DNA of 64,000 nt from Streptomyces sp. LBL (GCF_029893585.1 NZ_JARXYX010000011.1:181458-245457), one strand, 5' to 3'; counted from the first letter of the stretch, positions 26,065-35,195 are shown. The notes: generated by a model from the sequence alone, not told the origin. A program made the numbers and translations.

Positions 26065-27054
26065 TCAGCCCACGAGGTTGTCGGCCAGCTCCTCGCTGAG
26101 GTTGGCCTCCGTGCCCGGGATGCCGAGGTCGGAGGCGCGCTTGTCGGCCATCGCCAGCAGCCGGCGGATACGGCCGGCCACTGCGTCCTTGGTCAGCGGC
26201 GGATCGGCGAGCGCGCCCAGCTCCTCCAGGGAGGCCTGCTTGTGGTCCATGCGCAGCCGGCCGGCGGCGGCGAGGTGCTCCGGCACGTCGTCGGCGAGGA
26301 TCTCCAGGGCACGCTGGACCCGGGCGCCGGCGGCGACGGCCGCGCGCGCGGAGCGACGCAGGTTGGCGTCGTCGAAGTTGGCGAGACGGTTCGCCGTGGC
26401 GCGCACCTCGCGGCGCATCCGGCGCTCCTCCCAGGCCAGTACCGACTCGTGGGCACCGAGGCGGGTCAGCAGAGCGCCGATCGCGTCACCGTCACGGACG
26501 ACCACGCGGTCCACCCCGCGCACCTCGCGGGCCTTCGCCGCGATCGACAGCCGGCGGGCGGCGCCGACCAGGGCGAGTGCGGCCTCGGGGCCCGGGCAGG
26601 TCACCTCGAGGGAGGAGGAGCGGCCGGGTTCGGTGAGCGAGCCGTGCGCCAGGAAAGCCCCGCGCCAGGCCGCCTCGGCGTCGCAGGTGGCCCCCGAGAC
26701 CACCTGCGGGGGCAGACCCCGGATCGGGCGGCCCCGGCCGTCGACCAGGCCGGTCTGCCGGGCCAGCTGGTCACCGCCGGCGACGACCCGGACGACGTAA
26801 CGCGAGCCGCGGCGCAGTCCGCCGGGCGCCATGACAATCAACTCGGAACTGTGGCCGAAGATCTCCAGGATGTCCCGCTTGAGGCGGCGGGCCGCCATCG
26901 CGGTATCCAGCTCCGCCTCGATCACGATGCGCCCGCTCACCAGGTGGAGGCCGCCGGCGAACCGCAGAAGGGCGGAGACCTCCGCCTTCCTGCAGCAGGT
27001 CCGGGTGACGGGGAGTCGGGAGATCTCGTCCTTCACCGCTGCCGTCATCGCCAT
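26065..27054 (-). CDS. whiA: WhiA, sporulation transcription regulator
   Basis: 329 aa. WhiA acts with WhiB at promoters for sporulation septation and cell division. An N-terminal LAGLIDADG-homing-endonuclease-like domain (about residues 1-210, no longer a nuclease in known members) is joined to a C-terminal helix-turn-helix (ALADPPLTKDAVAGRIRRLL). ATG 27054 is preferred over 27048 because GGAAGG lies at the better distance; it overlaps yvcK by 10 bp. It is the last gene of a tightly overlapping four-gene operon, as in other actinobacteria. Confidence 0.97.
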   Translation of the reverse strand: MAMTAAVKDEISRLPVTRTCCRKAEVSALLRFAGGLHLVSGRIVIEAELDTAMAARRLKRDILEIFGHSSELIVMAPGGLRRGSRYVVRVVAGGDQLARQTGLVDGRGRPIRGLPPQVVSGATCDAEAAWRGAFLAHGSLTEPGRSSSLEVTCPGPEAALALVGAARRLSIAAKAREVRGVDRVVVRDGDAIGALLTRLGAHESVLAWEERRMRREVRATANRLANFDDANLRRSARAAVAAGARVQRALEILADDVPEHLAAAGRLRMDHKQASLEELGALADPPLTKDAVAGRIRRLLAMADKRASDLGIPGTEANLSEELADNLVG

Positions 27055-28112
27055 GGGCCGATCCTTCCATGCATCCGAAAAATACGGTCGTACGCGGCGG
27101 CAAGGAGCTCCGGGTCATGCCTTGGGCTCCCGTCCGTGCGGGCCACCGGGGCCAGCTCGACCGCGGCACCGAGCCGCTCGGCGGCCTCGATGAGCACATC
27201 GCGGTCGGGCACGGCGGCCACGTCGGCCAGCACCACGTCCAGGGCGAGTTTAGGGGCGTGTCGTCCCAAAACCTCCAAATGACGCTGCGGGGAGAAGCCC
27301 TCGGTTTCTCCGGGTTGCGGCACGAGGTTCAGGGAGAGCACCCGGCGGGCCTTCGTCTGCGTGAGCGCGTCCAGGAGCTCGGGCACCAGCAGGTGCGGGA
27401 TGACCGAGGAGAACCAGGAGCCGGGGCCCAGGACCACCCAGTCCGCGTCGAGGACGGCCTCCACCGCCTCCGGTACCGCGGGCGGGTCGTGCGGCACGAG
27501 GTGCACGGACTGCACCTCGCCGGGCGTGAGGGCGACGGTCGCCTGGCCTCGCACGGTGTCCACGTTCTCCGGCCGGTGCGGGTCATGCCCCTTCACCAGG
27601 GCCTGCAGCTCCAGCGGTACGGCCGACATGGGCAGCACCCGCCCGTGCGCGCCCAGCAGCCTGCCGACCAGGTCGAGGGCCTGAACATGGTCACCGAGCT
27701 GCTCCCACAGGGCGACGATCAGCAGATTGCCGACCGCGTGTTCGTGCAGGTCGCCCTGGGACTGGAAGCGGTACTGGATGACCCGGGCCCAGGTCTGGCC
27801 CCACTCGTCGTCGCCGCACAGCGCGGCCAGCGCCTTGCGCAGGTCGCCGGGCGGCAGCACCCCCAGCTCGTCGCGCAGCCGTCCGCTGGAGCCGCCGTCG
27901 TCGGCCACGGTGACGACGGCGGTGAGGGCGCCGGTGATCCTGCGCAGTGCGGCGAGCGAGGCGGACAGGCCCATGCCGCCGCCGAGGGCGACCACCTTGG
28001 GCTGGGCGCCGCGGCGGCGCGGCTTGGCGCCACGGGCCTCGACGGGTCTGCTCGCTCTACCCTCGGGGAGAGCCCGGCGCAGCCCGCTCAGCCGCGGAGT
28101 ACGTGCCGTCAT
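27045..28112 (-). CDS. yvcK: YvcK/CofD-like protein (gluconeogenesis factor family)
   Basis: 355 aa. The basic N-terminal 35 residues precede a CofD-like fold with GGGMGLSASLAALR (about residues 43-56) and VTVADDGGSSGRLRDELG, the nucleotide-sugar and phosphate-binding loops of this family. In Firmicutes and mycobacteria YvcK binds UDP-GlcNAc and links carbon state to the cell envelope. It shares ATGA with rapZ upstream and overlaps whiA downstream. Confidence 0.92.
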   Translation of the reverse strand: MTARTPRLSGLRRALPEGRASRPVEARGAKPRRRGAQPKVVALGGGMGLSASLAALRRITGALTAVVTVADDGGSSGRLRDELGVLPPGDLRKALAALCGDDEWGQTWARVIQYRFQSQGDLHEHAVGNLLIVALWEQLGDHVQALDLVGRLLGAHGRVLPMSAVPLELQALVKGHDPHRPENVDTVRGQATVALTPGEVQSVHLVPHDPPAVPEAVEAVLDADWVVLGPGSWFSSVIPHLLVPELLDALTQTKARRVLSLNLVPQPGETEGFSPQRHLEVLGRHAPKLALDVVLADVAAVPDRDVLIEAAERLGAAVELAPVARTDGSPRHDPELLAAAYDRIFRMHGRIGPWR

Positions 28113-29068
28113 TCCCGTCCCATGTCCCGGTGCACAACCACCGTTTCCACGCCCTCGGCCGCCAGTCGCGCGGCGAGCTTCTCCGATGTGGCGACCGAGC
28201 GGTGCTTGCCGCCGGTGCAGCCGATGGCGATCGTCACGTACCGCTTGCCCTCACGGCGGTAGCCGGCCGCGATGAGTCTGAGCAGCTCCGCGTAGCGGTC
28301 GAGGAACTCCTTGGCTCCGGGCTGGTTGAAGACGTACGCCGACACCTCCTCGTTGAGGCCGTTGTACGGCCGCAGCTCCGGAACCCAGTGCGGGTTGGGC
28401 AGGAAGCGCATGTCCGCGACCAGGTCGGCGTCGACCGGGAGGCCGTACTTGAAACCGAAGGACATGACGGTGGCCCGCAGCTCGGGCTCGTCGTCGCCGG
28501 CGAACCGGGCGTCCATCTTGGCGCGCAGTTCGTGCACGTTGAGGCTGGAGGTGTCGATCACCAGGTCGGCGTCGCCTCGCAGCTCGCGCAGCAGTTCGCG
28601 CTCGGCTGCGATGCCGTCGACGATCCGGCCGTCGCCCTGGAGCGGGTGCGGGCGGCGCACCGACTCGAAGCGGCGCACCAGGGCGTCGTCCGAGGACTCC
28701 AGGAAGACGATCCGCCGGGTGACGCTCCTGCTGTCGAGGTCGGCGAGGGACTCGCGGAGGTTGTCGAAGAAACGGCGGCCGCGGACGTCGACGACGACCG
28801 CGATCCGCGCCACGTTGCCCTGGGAGCGGGCGCCGAGCTCCACCATGGTGGGGATCAGCGCGGGCGGGAGGTTGTCGACGACGAACCAGCCGAGGTCCTC
28901 CAGACACTTGGCGGCCGTCGAGCGCCCGGCCCCTGACATACCCGAGATGATCACCAGCTCGGGGATGGCCGCGTCCGGGACCGCGGCCGTCTCGTTGGGC
29001 GTGCCCGTACTCACCTGCGCTCCGTCTCCGGCCTGGCCTTGTTGCCCGTCGTGCTCGTTCACATTCAT
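28109..29068 (-). CDS. rapZ: RapZ-family nucleotide-binding protein (YvcJ)
   Basis: 319 aa from ATG 29068, which overlaps the uvrC stop as ATGA. P-loop GMSGAGRST at residues 43-51 (arginine where many P-loops have lysine, as in actinobacterial homologues), Walker B-like region IAVVVDVRG, and the C-terminal domain motif GCTGGKHRSV. Enterobacterial RapZ is an RNA-binding adaptor controlling glmS; the role in streptomycetes is not settled. The first 35 residues are low-complexity and probably disordered. Confidence 0.93.
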   Translation of the reverse strand: MNVNEHDGQQGQAGDGAQVSTGTPNETAAVPDAAIPELVIISGMSGAGRSTAAKCLEDLGWFVVDNLPPALIPTMVELGARSQGNVARIAVVVDVRGRRFFDNLRESLADLDSRSVTRRIVFLESSDDALVRRFESVRRPHPLQGDGRIVDGIAAERELLRELRGDADLVIDTSSLNVHELRAKMDARFAGDDEPELRATVMSFGFKYGLPVDADLVADMRFLPNPHWVPELRPYNGLNEEVSAYVFNQPGAKEFLDRYAELLRLIAAGYRREGKRYVTIAIGCTGGKHRSVATSEKLAARLAAEGVETVVVHRDMGRE

Positions 29069-31155
29069 GTCTCCTGCCCCCGTCGTTCGTCCGGGGCGCC
29101 CATCGTGAGGGGCTCCCCGCTGGAACCCATGGTGCCGGGTTCCTCCTCCATGATCTCTCCAGTCGCCGTGTTGACCGCCGGCGTGGCCGGAGCCGACTGG
29201 GCGAGGGCCACGGCGATCGTCTCGGCCGTCTTGCGGCCTATGCCGGAGACCTCGCAGATCTGGTCGATGGTGGCGGATCGCAGTTTCTTCAGCGAACCGA
29301 AATGCTTCAGCAGTGCCTGCTTGCGCGCGTCCCCGAGCCCCGGAACGTCGTCCAGCGGGCTCGACCGGAAACGCTTGGCCCTCTTGGTGCGCTGGTAAGT
29401 GATCGCGAAGCGGTGCGCTTCGTCGCGGACCCGCTGGAGCAGGTAGAGACCCTCGCTGGTGCGGGGCAGGACCACCGGGTCGTCCTCGCCGGGCAGCCAG
29501 ACCTCCTCCAGGCGCTTGGCGAGACCGCACACGGCGATGTCGTCGATGCCGAGCTCGTCCAAGGCCTTCTTGGCAGCCGCCACCTGGGGCCGGCCGCCGT
29601 CGACGACGACGAGCTGGGGCGGGTAGGCGAAGCGCTTGGGGCGACCGTCTTCGTCCTTGCGGTTGTCGTTGAGGCCGTCGGTGCGGTCGCCCTTGAGGCC
29701 GTCGGTCAGGCCGTTGGTGACACTGTCCTCACCGTCGGTCCACTCGCCCGTCTTCTCCTTCTCGGCGAGGTAGCGCCGGAAGCGGCGGGTGATCACCTCG
29801 TGCATGGAGCGGACGTCGTCCTGGCCCTCGAAGCTCTTGATCTGGAAGCGGCGGTACTCGCTCTTGCGCTGGAGTCCGTCCTCGAAGACGACCATGGAAG
29901 CCACGACGTCGTCGCCCTGGAGGTGCGAGATGTCGTAGCACTCGATCCTCAGCGGGGCGCTGTCCAGGTCGAGGGCCTCGGCGATCTCCTCCAGGGCACG
30001 CGAGCGTGTGGTGAGGTCGGAGGCACGCTTGGTCTTGTGCAGCACGAGAGCCTGCTGGGCGTTGCGCTGCACCGTCTCCATGAGGGCCTTCTTGTCGCCG
30101 CGCTGCGGGATGCGCAGGGAGACCTGTGACCCGCGCCGCTCGCTGAGCCACTCCTGGACGGGCCCCACGGGTTCGGGCAGGGCCGGGACGAGGACCTCCT
30201 TGGGGACCGCATCGCCCTTCTCCTCGCCGTAGAGCTGCTGGAGGGCGTGCTCGACGAGGGCGTCGGTGGTGATCTCCTCGACCTTGTCGGTGACCCAGCC
30301 GCGCTGGCCGCGCACGCGTCCGCCACGGACGTGGAAGATCTGCACAGCCGCCTCCAGCTCGTCCTCGGCGACTGCGATCAGGTCGGCATCGGTCGCGTCG
30401 GCGAGCACGACCGCGCTCTTCTCCATGGCCTTCTTCAGGGCCCCGATGTCGTCGCGCAGACGGCCCGCCCGCTCGTACTCCATCTCCTCGGCCGCCTCCA
30501 TCATCTGCTTCTCCAGGCGGCGCAGATAGGTGCCGGTGCGGCCGGCCATGAAGTCGCAGAACTCCTCGGCGAGTTCGCGGTGCTCCTCGGCGGAGACCCG
30601 CTCGACGCAGGGTGCGGAGCACTTGCCGATGTAACCGAGCAGGCAGGGGCGGCCGGTGCGGGCGGCGTTCTTGAAGACACCGGCCGAGCAGGTGCGCACG
30701 GGAAAGACGCGCAGGAGGAGGTCGACGGTGTCGCGGATCGCCCAGGCGTGTCCGTACGGCCCGAAGTAGCGCACGCCCTTCTTTTTGTGACCGCGCATCA
30801 CCTGCACACGCGGGAACTCCTCGCTCATCGTCACCGCGAGGTACGGGTAGCTCTTGTCGTCGCGGTACTTGACGTTGAAGCGGGGGTCGTACTCCTTGAT
30901 CCAGGAGTACTCCAGCTGCAGCGCCTCGACTTCCGTGGACACCACCGTCCACTCCACGGACGCGGCCGTGGTGACCATGGTGCGGGTGCGGGGGTGCAGG
31001 CCCGCCAGATCCTGGAAGTAGTTCGCCAGGCGCTGGCGCAGGCTTTTCGCCTTTCCGACGTAGATCACCCGGCGGTGCTCGTCACGGAACCTGTAGACCC
31101 CGGGAGAGTCCGGGATCTGTCCCGGTCGGGGGCGGTAGCTGGAGGGATCGGCCAT
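29065..31155 (-). CDS. uvrC: UvrC, excinuclease ABC subunit C
   Basis: 696 aa. It makes both incisions in nucleotide excision repair. N-terminal GIY-YIG nuclease (GVYRFRDEHRRVIYVGKAKSLRQRL, residues 19-43), a cysteine cluster (TCSAGVFKNAARTGRPCLLGYI), UVR domain near residues 200-235, RNase H-like nuclease with LRIECYDISHLQGDDVVASM and VVVDGG, and tandem HhH at the C-terminus (DVPGLGDARKQALLKHFGS). About 35 extra residues between ekTGEW and DGRPKR form an Asp/Gly-rich insert with repeated TDGL. ATG 31155 lies 7 nt after TAGGGT. It heads the operon with rapZ, yvcK and whiA. Confidence 0.97.
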   Translation of the reverse strand: MADPSSYRPRPGQIPDSPGVYRFRDEHRRVIYVGKAKSLRQRLANYFQDLAGLHPRTRTMVTTAASVEWTVVSTEVEALQLEYSWIKEYDPRFNVKYRDDKSYPYLAVTMSEEFPRVQVMRGHKKKGVRYFGPYGHAWAIRDTVDLLLRVFPVRTCSAGVFKNAARTGRPCLLGYIGKCSAPCVERVSAEEHRELAEEFCDFMAGRTGTYLRRLEKQMMEAAEEMEYERAGRLRDDIGALKKAMEKSAVVLADATDADLIAVAEDELEAAVQIFHVRGGRVRGQRGWVTDKVEEITTDALVEHALQQLYGEEKGDAVPKEVLVPALPEPVGPVQEWLSERRGSQVSLRIPQRGDKKALMETVQRNAQQALVLHKTKRASDLTTRSRALEEIAEALDLDSAPLRIECYDISHLQGDDVVASMVVFEDGLQRKSEYRRFQIKSFEGQDDVRSMHEVITRRFRRYLAEKEKTGEWTDGEDSVTNGLTDGLKGDRTDGLNDNRKDEDGRPKRFAYPPQLVVVDGGRPQVAAAKKALDELGIDDIAVCGLAKRLEEVWLPGEDDPVVLPRTSEGLYLLQRVRDEAHRFAITYQRTKRAKRFRSSPLDDVPGLGDARKQALLKHFGSLKKLRSATIDQICEVSGIGRKTAETIAVALAQSAPATPAVNTATGEIMEEEPGTMGSSGEPLTMGAPDERRGQET

Positions 31156-31162
31156 GTCTCAC

Positions 31163-31185
31163 ACCCTACTGGCGGGGGCTGACAG
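31163..31185 (-). promoter_or_regulatory. uvrC promoter, weak PafBC-type match
   Basis: CTGTCAGCC, 8 nt, TAGGGT on the minus strand, then exactly 7 nt to ATG 31155. Spacing and -10 match the DNA-damage promoter; the upstream element is 6 of 9 to TTGTCAGTG. Predicted leaderless. Confidence 0.5.
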
Positions 31186-31792
31186 CGTGGCGGGCCTGTG
31201 GACGACGCCGGGCCGGGCGGAGGGCGGCGGCTCCACCGCGAACCCAGGAATCGGGCCGACGTGGAACGACACGCTCTGATACGGGCGGTGCCCCCGACCC
31301 GGAGTGGAGCGTCATATCACCACCCGTTATCTACTGCCGCACTGCGTGAACGAGGGGCTTCTTTCCGTGACGGTCCGCCGCGGCTTCCGGCTGTCCGAAA
31401 GGCGCCTCGTCGGTCCGTCGGCCACGCTGTGCCCATGTCGCTGCGCCGTCTCAGCGTCGATGAGAGCGCCCGGTTCCTTCAGGCCGCTCGCGCCGGGCTG
31501 GAGCGGGGTGGTATCCACGTCGTCGCCCGGCCTCGACCGGCACGGAAGCTTTCGCCCGGGCCCGCCGGACGCAGGTGGGCGCCGCCCTGGGCACGTGAGT
31601 GCGAAGTCGGCCATGAACAGATTGTGTTGAGCAGCAGGTGTTGTCGGGGCTTGGTCAACACGCTTCAATGCGGGGAAGCTCTGGGCCCTGAACGACGGCG
31701 TACGGATGTCAAGGCCCCCGTCGGCACTGCGGCCCCGGCACCTCCACGCACGGTCTGACCAGCCGTTGTGCCCTTCGCAGAAAGGCCCCTGC
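31186..31792. other. Non-coding spacer upstream of the 31793 regulator
   Basis: About 600 bp without a convincing gene. ORFs here lack family resemblance and consistent codon bias. Part of it (31310-31420, 31600-31690) is less GC-rich, as for promoter DNA. A GTGTTG-N12-CAACAC inverted repeat lies near 31638-31661. Confidence 0.5.
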
Positions 31793-32758
31793 ATGCCGCA
31801 CGCCACACAGCACGCGGACGTCGCCACCGTCGCCACCGCGGAACTGGACTCGGCCCTGCGTGGCGGCCCTTTTCACGTCGCGCTGCGCGCCGCGATCGCC
31901 GCCCGTGGACTGCCTCTGCAGCGAGTCCAGCACCATCTCTCACGCCATGGGGTCAAGGTCGGCGTCACTAGCCTGAGTTACTGGCAGCAGGGCGCGCGGC
32001 GCCCCCAGCGTCCGGAGTCGCTACGGGCCGTACGTGCGCTGGAGGAGATCCTCCAACTGCCGGAGGAGTCACTGATCCGGCTGCTCGCCCGGCCCGAGGA
32101 CCCCGCCGTGCAGCGGCCCGCAGCCCGCTCCTACCGGTCCCTGGTGGCCGCCTCGGACGTGCTGGAGCACCTGCTGGCCGGCCTGGGTTCGCCGCTGGAC
32201 AGCGGGCTGCACACCCTCGGGCACCACGAACGGGTCCGCATCGGGGCCCGCCGTGAGCTCGCGGCGCGGGAGTCGCACCACATCGTCCGCGCCCACCGGG
32301 ACGGCGTCGACCGCTTCGTGGCCGTCCACCACGGCGACCCCGGGTGCGCACCTGAGCGCATGACCGTCCAGGCCCTGGACAACTGCCGTACCGGACGCGT
32401 CCGTTCGCACCACGACACCGGCGTACTAGTCGCCGAGTTGCTCTTCGACACGCGGTTGCGGGCCGGCGACACCTTTCTCTTCCGCTACGGCGTCGAGGAC
32501 GGCACGGCGGGCGTGTCGCACGAGTACGTCCGCGGCTTCGGGCCCGCGGGCGGTCAGTACGCGCTCCAGGTGCGGTTCGACGAGAACGCCCTGCCCGTGC
32601 GCTGCCACCGGTTCGCCCAGCACTCGGCGGCGGCACCGCGCAGCGGCCTCCAGGAACTGGCGCTCACCGGGCGGCACCACTCGGTGCACCTGGTCGAGCC
32701 GCGGGTGCGGTCAGGGATCGTGGGGATCGCCTGGGACTGGAGTGCGGCTCCCGCCTGA
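31793..32758 (+). CDS. Probable DNA-binding regulatory protein, XRE-like N-terminus
   Basis: 321 aa from ATG 31793, behind AGAAAGG. The N-terminal 90 residues look like a helix-turn-helix that reads LRAAIAARGLPLQRVQHHLSRHGVKVGVTSLSYWQQGARRPQR, similar to the start of XRE domains in which only certain arrangements bind. The rest (about 95-321) is a beta-rich region (VQALDNCRTGRVRSHHDTGVLVAELLFD, GDTFLFRYGVEDG) without recognisable enzyme motifs. No membrane segment. It precedes the LacI-family gene by 194 bp and may be separate. Function unknown. Confidence 0.72.
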   Translation: MPHATQHADVATVATAELDSALRGGPFHVALRAAIAARGLPLQRVQHHLSRHGVKVGVTSLSYWQQGARRPQRPESLRAVRALEEILQLPEESLIRLLARPEDPAVQRPAARSYRSLVAASDVLEHLLAGLGSPLDSGLHTLGHHERVRIGARRELAARESHHIVRAHRDGVDRFVAVHHGDPGCAPERMTVQALDNCRTGRVRSHHDTGVLVAELLFDTRLRAGDTFLFRYGVEDGTAGVSHEYVRGFGPAGGQYALQVRFDENALPVRCHRFAQHSAAAPRSGLQELALTGRHHSVHLVEPRVRSGIVGIAWDWSAAPA

Positions 32759-32800
32759 ACCGTGGGTGAGCACCCTGACCGTGACCCGAAACAACGACCC

Positions 32801-32890
32801 GGACGGCGACACGGACGGCGACACGGCAAGTGCCCCGGCAAGTGCCCCGGACAGTGACTCGACGTAAACGCTTGCGCAAACGTTTACGTG
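32801..32890. repeat. 12-bp periodic array ending in LacI-type operator half-sites
   Basis: Consecutive 12-bp units: GGACGGCGACAC twice, GGCAAGTGCCCC twice, GGACAGTGACTC, GACGTAAACGCT, TGCGCAAACGTT. The end contains an ACGTAAACG / CGTTTACGT inverted repeat (32865-32873 and about 32880-32888). It sits directly in front of the LacI-family gene, so the distal part is a plausible autoregulatory operator. Confidence 0.75.
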
Positions 32891-32952
32891 CGCGGCCGAA
32901 TGGGATACGTTCCCGCCCGGACGACCCACGCGGGCCCCAGGAGGGAGACTTT

Positions 32953-34005
32953 ATGCCGACCATGGCCGACGTCGCACGCAGCGCCGGTGTGTCCGCGGCG
33001 ACCGTCTCGCACGTCCTCAACGACACCCGGCCCGTGCTGCCCCACACCCGCCAGGCCGTACTGGACGCCATCGACGAGCTCGGCTACACGCCCAACACTC
33101 TCGCCCGCTCCCTGGTGACCTCCCGCACGAGGTCCATCGGCCTCGCGGTGTCGGCCGTCAGTAACCCGTACTTCACGGAGATCCTCCAGGGCGTCGAGGC
33201 CGGCGCCCTGGAGCACGGCTACAGCCTGCTCATCGCCGATCCGCACGACGATCCCGCGCACGAGCGCAAGGTCGTCCAGCTCCTGCACGAGCGGCGCGTG
33301 GACGGCATGATCGTCGCGCCCTCCGCGGACCCGCGCGAGCTCGTCTCCTACCTGGGGCGTCACGAGGTGCCGACCGTTTTCCTGGACCGGGTGGTCGAGT
33401 CCTCGCAGCACCGTGAACCGCGCTTCGACCAGGTCTGTGCCGACAGCGCCGAACCGACGGCCGAGCTGGTCAGCCATCTCGCCGGGCTCGGCCACCGGAG
33501 GATCGCCCTGGTCGCAGGCCGCCCGAGGCTAAGCACCACCAGCGAGCGGATCACGGGCTACCGCCACGGCCTAGCCGACGCCGGACTCCCCTACGACGAA
33601 CGCCTCGTGGTCCACGGCGACTCCGAGTCGGCGGGCGGACAACGCGCCACGGCTGCCCTGCTCTCCCTCGCCGCGCCGCCCACCGCACTCGTCACCGCCA
33701 ACAACGCGATGACGCTCGGTGCGCTGCGCGCGCTCCGCGAGCGGGGTCTGTCCGTGCCCCACGACGTCGCGCTGTGTTGCTTCGACGACTTCGACTGGGC
33801 CGACCTGTTCACTCCCCGGCTCACCGCGATCGCCCAGCCCGGCAAGGAGATCGGCGCCCAGGCGGTCCGGGTGCTCCTGGAACGTCTCGCCGCACCGGAG
33901 CGGGCCGCCCGGACCGTACGGCTGCCTTGCACCTTCGTCCACCGCACCTCCTGCGGCTGCCCCGGCGGGCCGGAGCGGCCCGCCGAGCCCCGGAGGCCCT
34001 CGTAG
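32953..34005 (+). CDS. LacI/GalR-family transcription regulator
   Basis: 350 aa from ATG 32953 behind GGAGGGAG. N-terminal DNA-binding domain MPTMADVARSAGVSAATVSHVLNDTR (residues 1-26) and hinge helix, then a periplasmic-binding-like effector domain (IGLAVSAVSNPYFTEILQGVEAGA; VALCCFDDFDWADLFTPRLTAIAQP). It probably represses itself through the AAACG-containing palindrome upstream and controls the PfkB-type sugar kinase 146 bp downstream. Effector likely a sugar or sugar phosphate. Confidence 0.93.
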   Translation: MPTMADVARSAGVSAATVSHVLNDTRPVLPHTRQAVLDAIDELGYTPNTLARSLVTSRTRSIGLAVSAVSNPYFTEILQGVEAGALEHGYSLLIADPHDDPAHERKVVQLLHERRVDGMIVAPSADPRELVSYLGRHEVPTVFLDRVVESSQHREPRFDQVCADSAEPTAELVSHLAGLGHRRIALVAGRPRLSTTSERITGYRHGLADAGLPYDERLVVHGDSESAGGQRATAALLSLAAPPTALVTANNAMTLGALRALRERGLSVPHDVALCCFDDFDWADLFTPRLTAIAQPGKEIGAQAVRVLLERLAAPERAARTVRLPCTFVHRTSCGCPGGPERPAEPRRPS

Positions 34006-34151
34006 CCGCCCAGTCTCCGGGCTCCGTCATCCATCGTCCCTATGTTCCCCCCGTAATTCATGTTCCCCGTGGTTCCCATGCCTCCGTATGCTCCCAACTC
34101 CCAGCTCCCCCCAACCCTCGTGCTCCGAGAGAGTCCGAGAGAGGAAGTCTC

Positions 34152-35060
34152 GTGATCGTCGTCGCCGGTGAGGCCCTGATCGACCTGGTACCGCAGGGGA
34201 CGGGCGCCCTCGCGGTCCTGCAGCCGGCGCTCGGCGGCGGCCCCTACAACACAGCCGTGGCCCTCGGCCGCCTCGGCTCTCCGACGGCCTTCTGCTCCCG
34301 CGTCTCCCAGGACGCCTTCGGGGAGGCCCTGCTCGACGGCCTGCGACAGGCGGGTGTGAGCGTGTCGGACGTACAGCGCGGCACCGAGCCGACCACCCTC
34401 GCCGTCGCCACGATCGGCGAGCACGGTTCCGCCGTGTACTCCTTCTACGTCGACGGGACCGCCGACCGGCTGTTCACCACGCCCGCGGCACTGCCCGAGG
34501 GAACGCGGGCGGTGTCCTTCGGTACCTGCTCCCTGGTCCTGGAGCCGGGTGCGAGCGCCTACGAGGAGCTGATGCGGACGGCGGCCGCACAGGGCGTGTT
34601 CACCGTCCTCGACCCGAACATCCGGGCCGGGCTGATCCCCGACGCGGACGCCTACCGGGCCAGGTTCACCAGCTGGCTGCCGTCGGTGTCGTTGCTCAAG
34701 CTCTCCGAGGAGGACGCCCTGTGGCTGGGCGGCACCCCCCGCGAGTGGCTGGCCGCCGGGCCCTCGGCCGTCGTGATCACCCAGGGCGGCGACGGACTGG
34801 CCGTCTTCACCCGAGACGGTGCGGTGCACTCCGTACCGGGCGAGAAGGTCGACGTCGTGGACACGATCGGCGCGGGCGACACTGTGAACGCGGCCCTGCT
34901 GCACGGTCTCTCCGCGCGGGATGCCCTGTCCCCGCAGGCCCTCGTCACCCTGGGCCCCGACGGCTGGACCCGGCTGCTTCGATTCGCGGCCCGTGCGGCA
35001 GCGATCACCTGTTCCCGAGCCGGGGCGGAGCCGCCGTACGCCCACGAGCTGGAGGGCTGA
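34152..35060 (+). CDS. PfkB-family carbohydrate kinase
   Basis: 302 aa from GTG 34152 behind GAGAGAGGAAG. Ribokinase fold: N-terminal ALGGGPYNTAVALGRLGSPTAFCSRVS, phosphate-donor and anion-hole signature DTIGAGDTVNAALLHGL near residues 237-253, with the catalytic Asp in GAGD. It most resembles fructokinases (PNTAVALARLG-type N-terminus). With the LacI-type regulator just upstream, it is probably a regulated sugar-catabolic kinase. The stop codon abuts a 10-bp tandem repeat. Confidence 0.92.
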   Translation: MIVVAGEALIDLVPQGTGALAVLQPALGGGPYNTAVALGRLGSPTAFCSRVSQDAFGEALLDGLRQAGVSVSDVQRGTEPTTLAVATIGEHGSAVYSFYVDGTADRLFTTPAALPEGTRAVSFGTCSLVLEPGASAYEELMRTAAAQGVFTVLDPNIRAGLIPDADAYRARFTSWLPSVSLLKLSEEDALWLGGTPREWLAAGPSAVVITQGGDGLAVFTRDGAVHSVPGEKVDVVDTIGAGDTVNAALLHGLSARDALSPQALVTLGPDGWTRLLRFAARAAAITCSRAGAEPPYAHELEG

Positions 35061-35160
35061 GAGACGACGGCTGACGACGGCTGACGACGGCTGACGACGG
35101 CTGACGACGGCTGACGACGGCTGACGACGGCTGACGACGGCTGACGACGGCTGACGAAAC
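35061..35160. repeat. 10-bp tandem repeat after the sugar-kinase stop
   Basis: Eight perfect copies of CTGACGACGG (35071-35150) flanked by a degenerate copy on each side. The period equals about one helical turn. The repeat resembles the gene end itself (GGCTGAGAGACGACGG), so it may have grown from the stop-codon region. Confidence 0.97.
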
Positions 35161-35165
35161 GGGCG

Positions 35166-35195
35166 GCGCCCCGCGGGGAGTTCCCCACGGGGCGC
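35166..35195. terminator. Hairpin between convergent sugar-kinase and uvrA genes
   Basis: GCGCCCCG / CGGGGCGC with an inner GGGGA / TCCCC stem. It lies downstream of both genes and is probably bidirectional. Confidence 0.8.

Noticed and set aside
31198..31758. 186-aa plus-strand ORF in the uvrC upstream region
   Set aside because: Arg/Pro-rich, no ribosome site, overlaps other equally open frames and the less GC-rich promoter-like stretches.
35005..35188. Minus-strand ORF with RQPSSAVVS repeats over the 10-bp array
   Set aside because: The protein repeat is only a translation of the DNA repeat; no start signal, and it lies over a gene end and a terminator.
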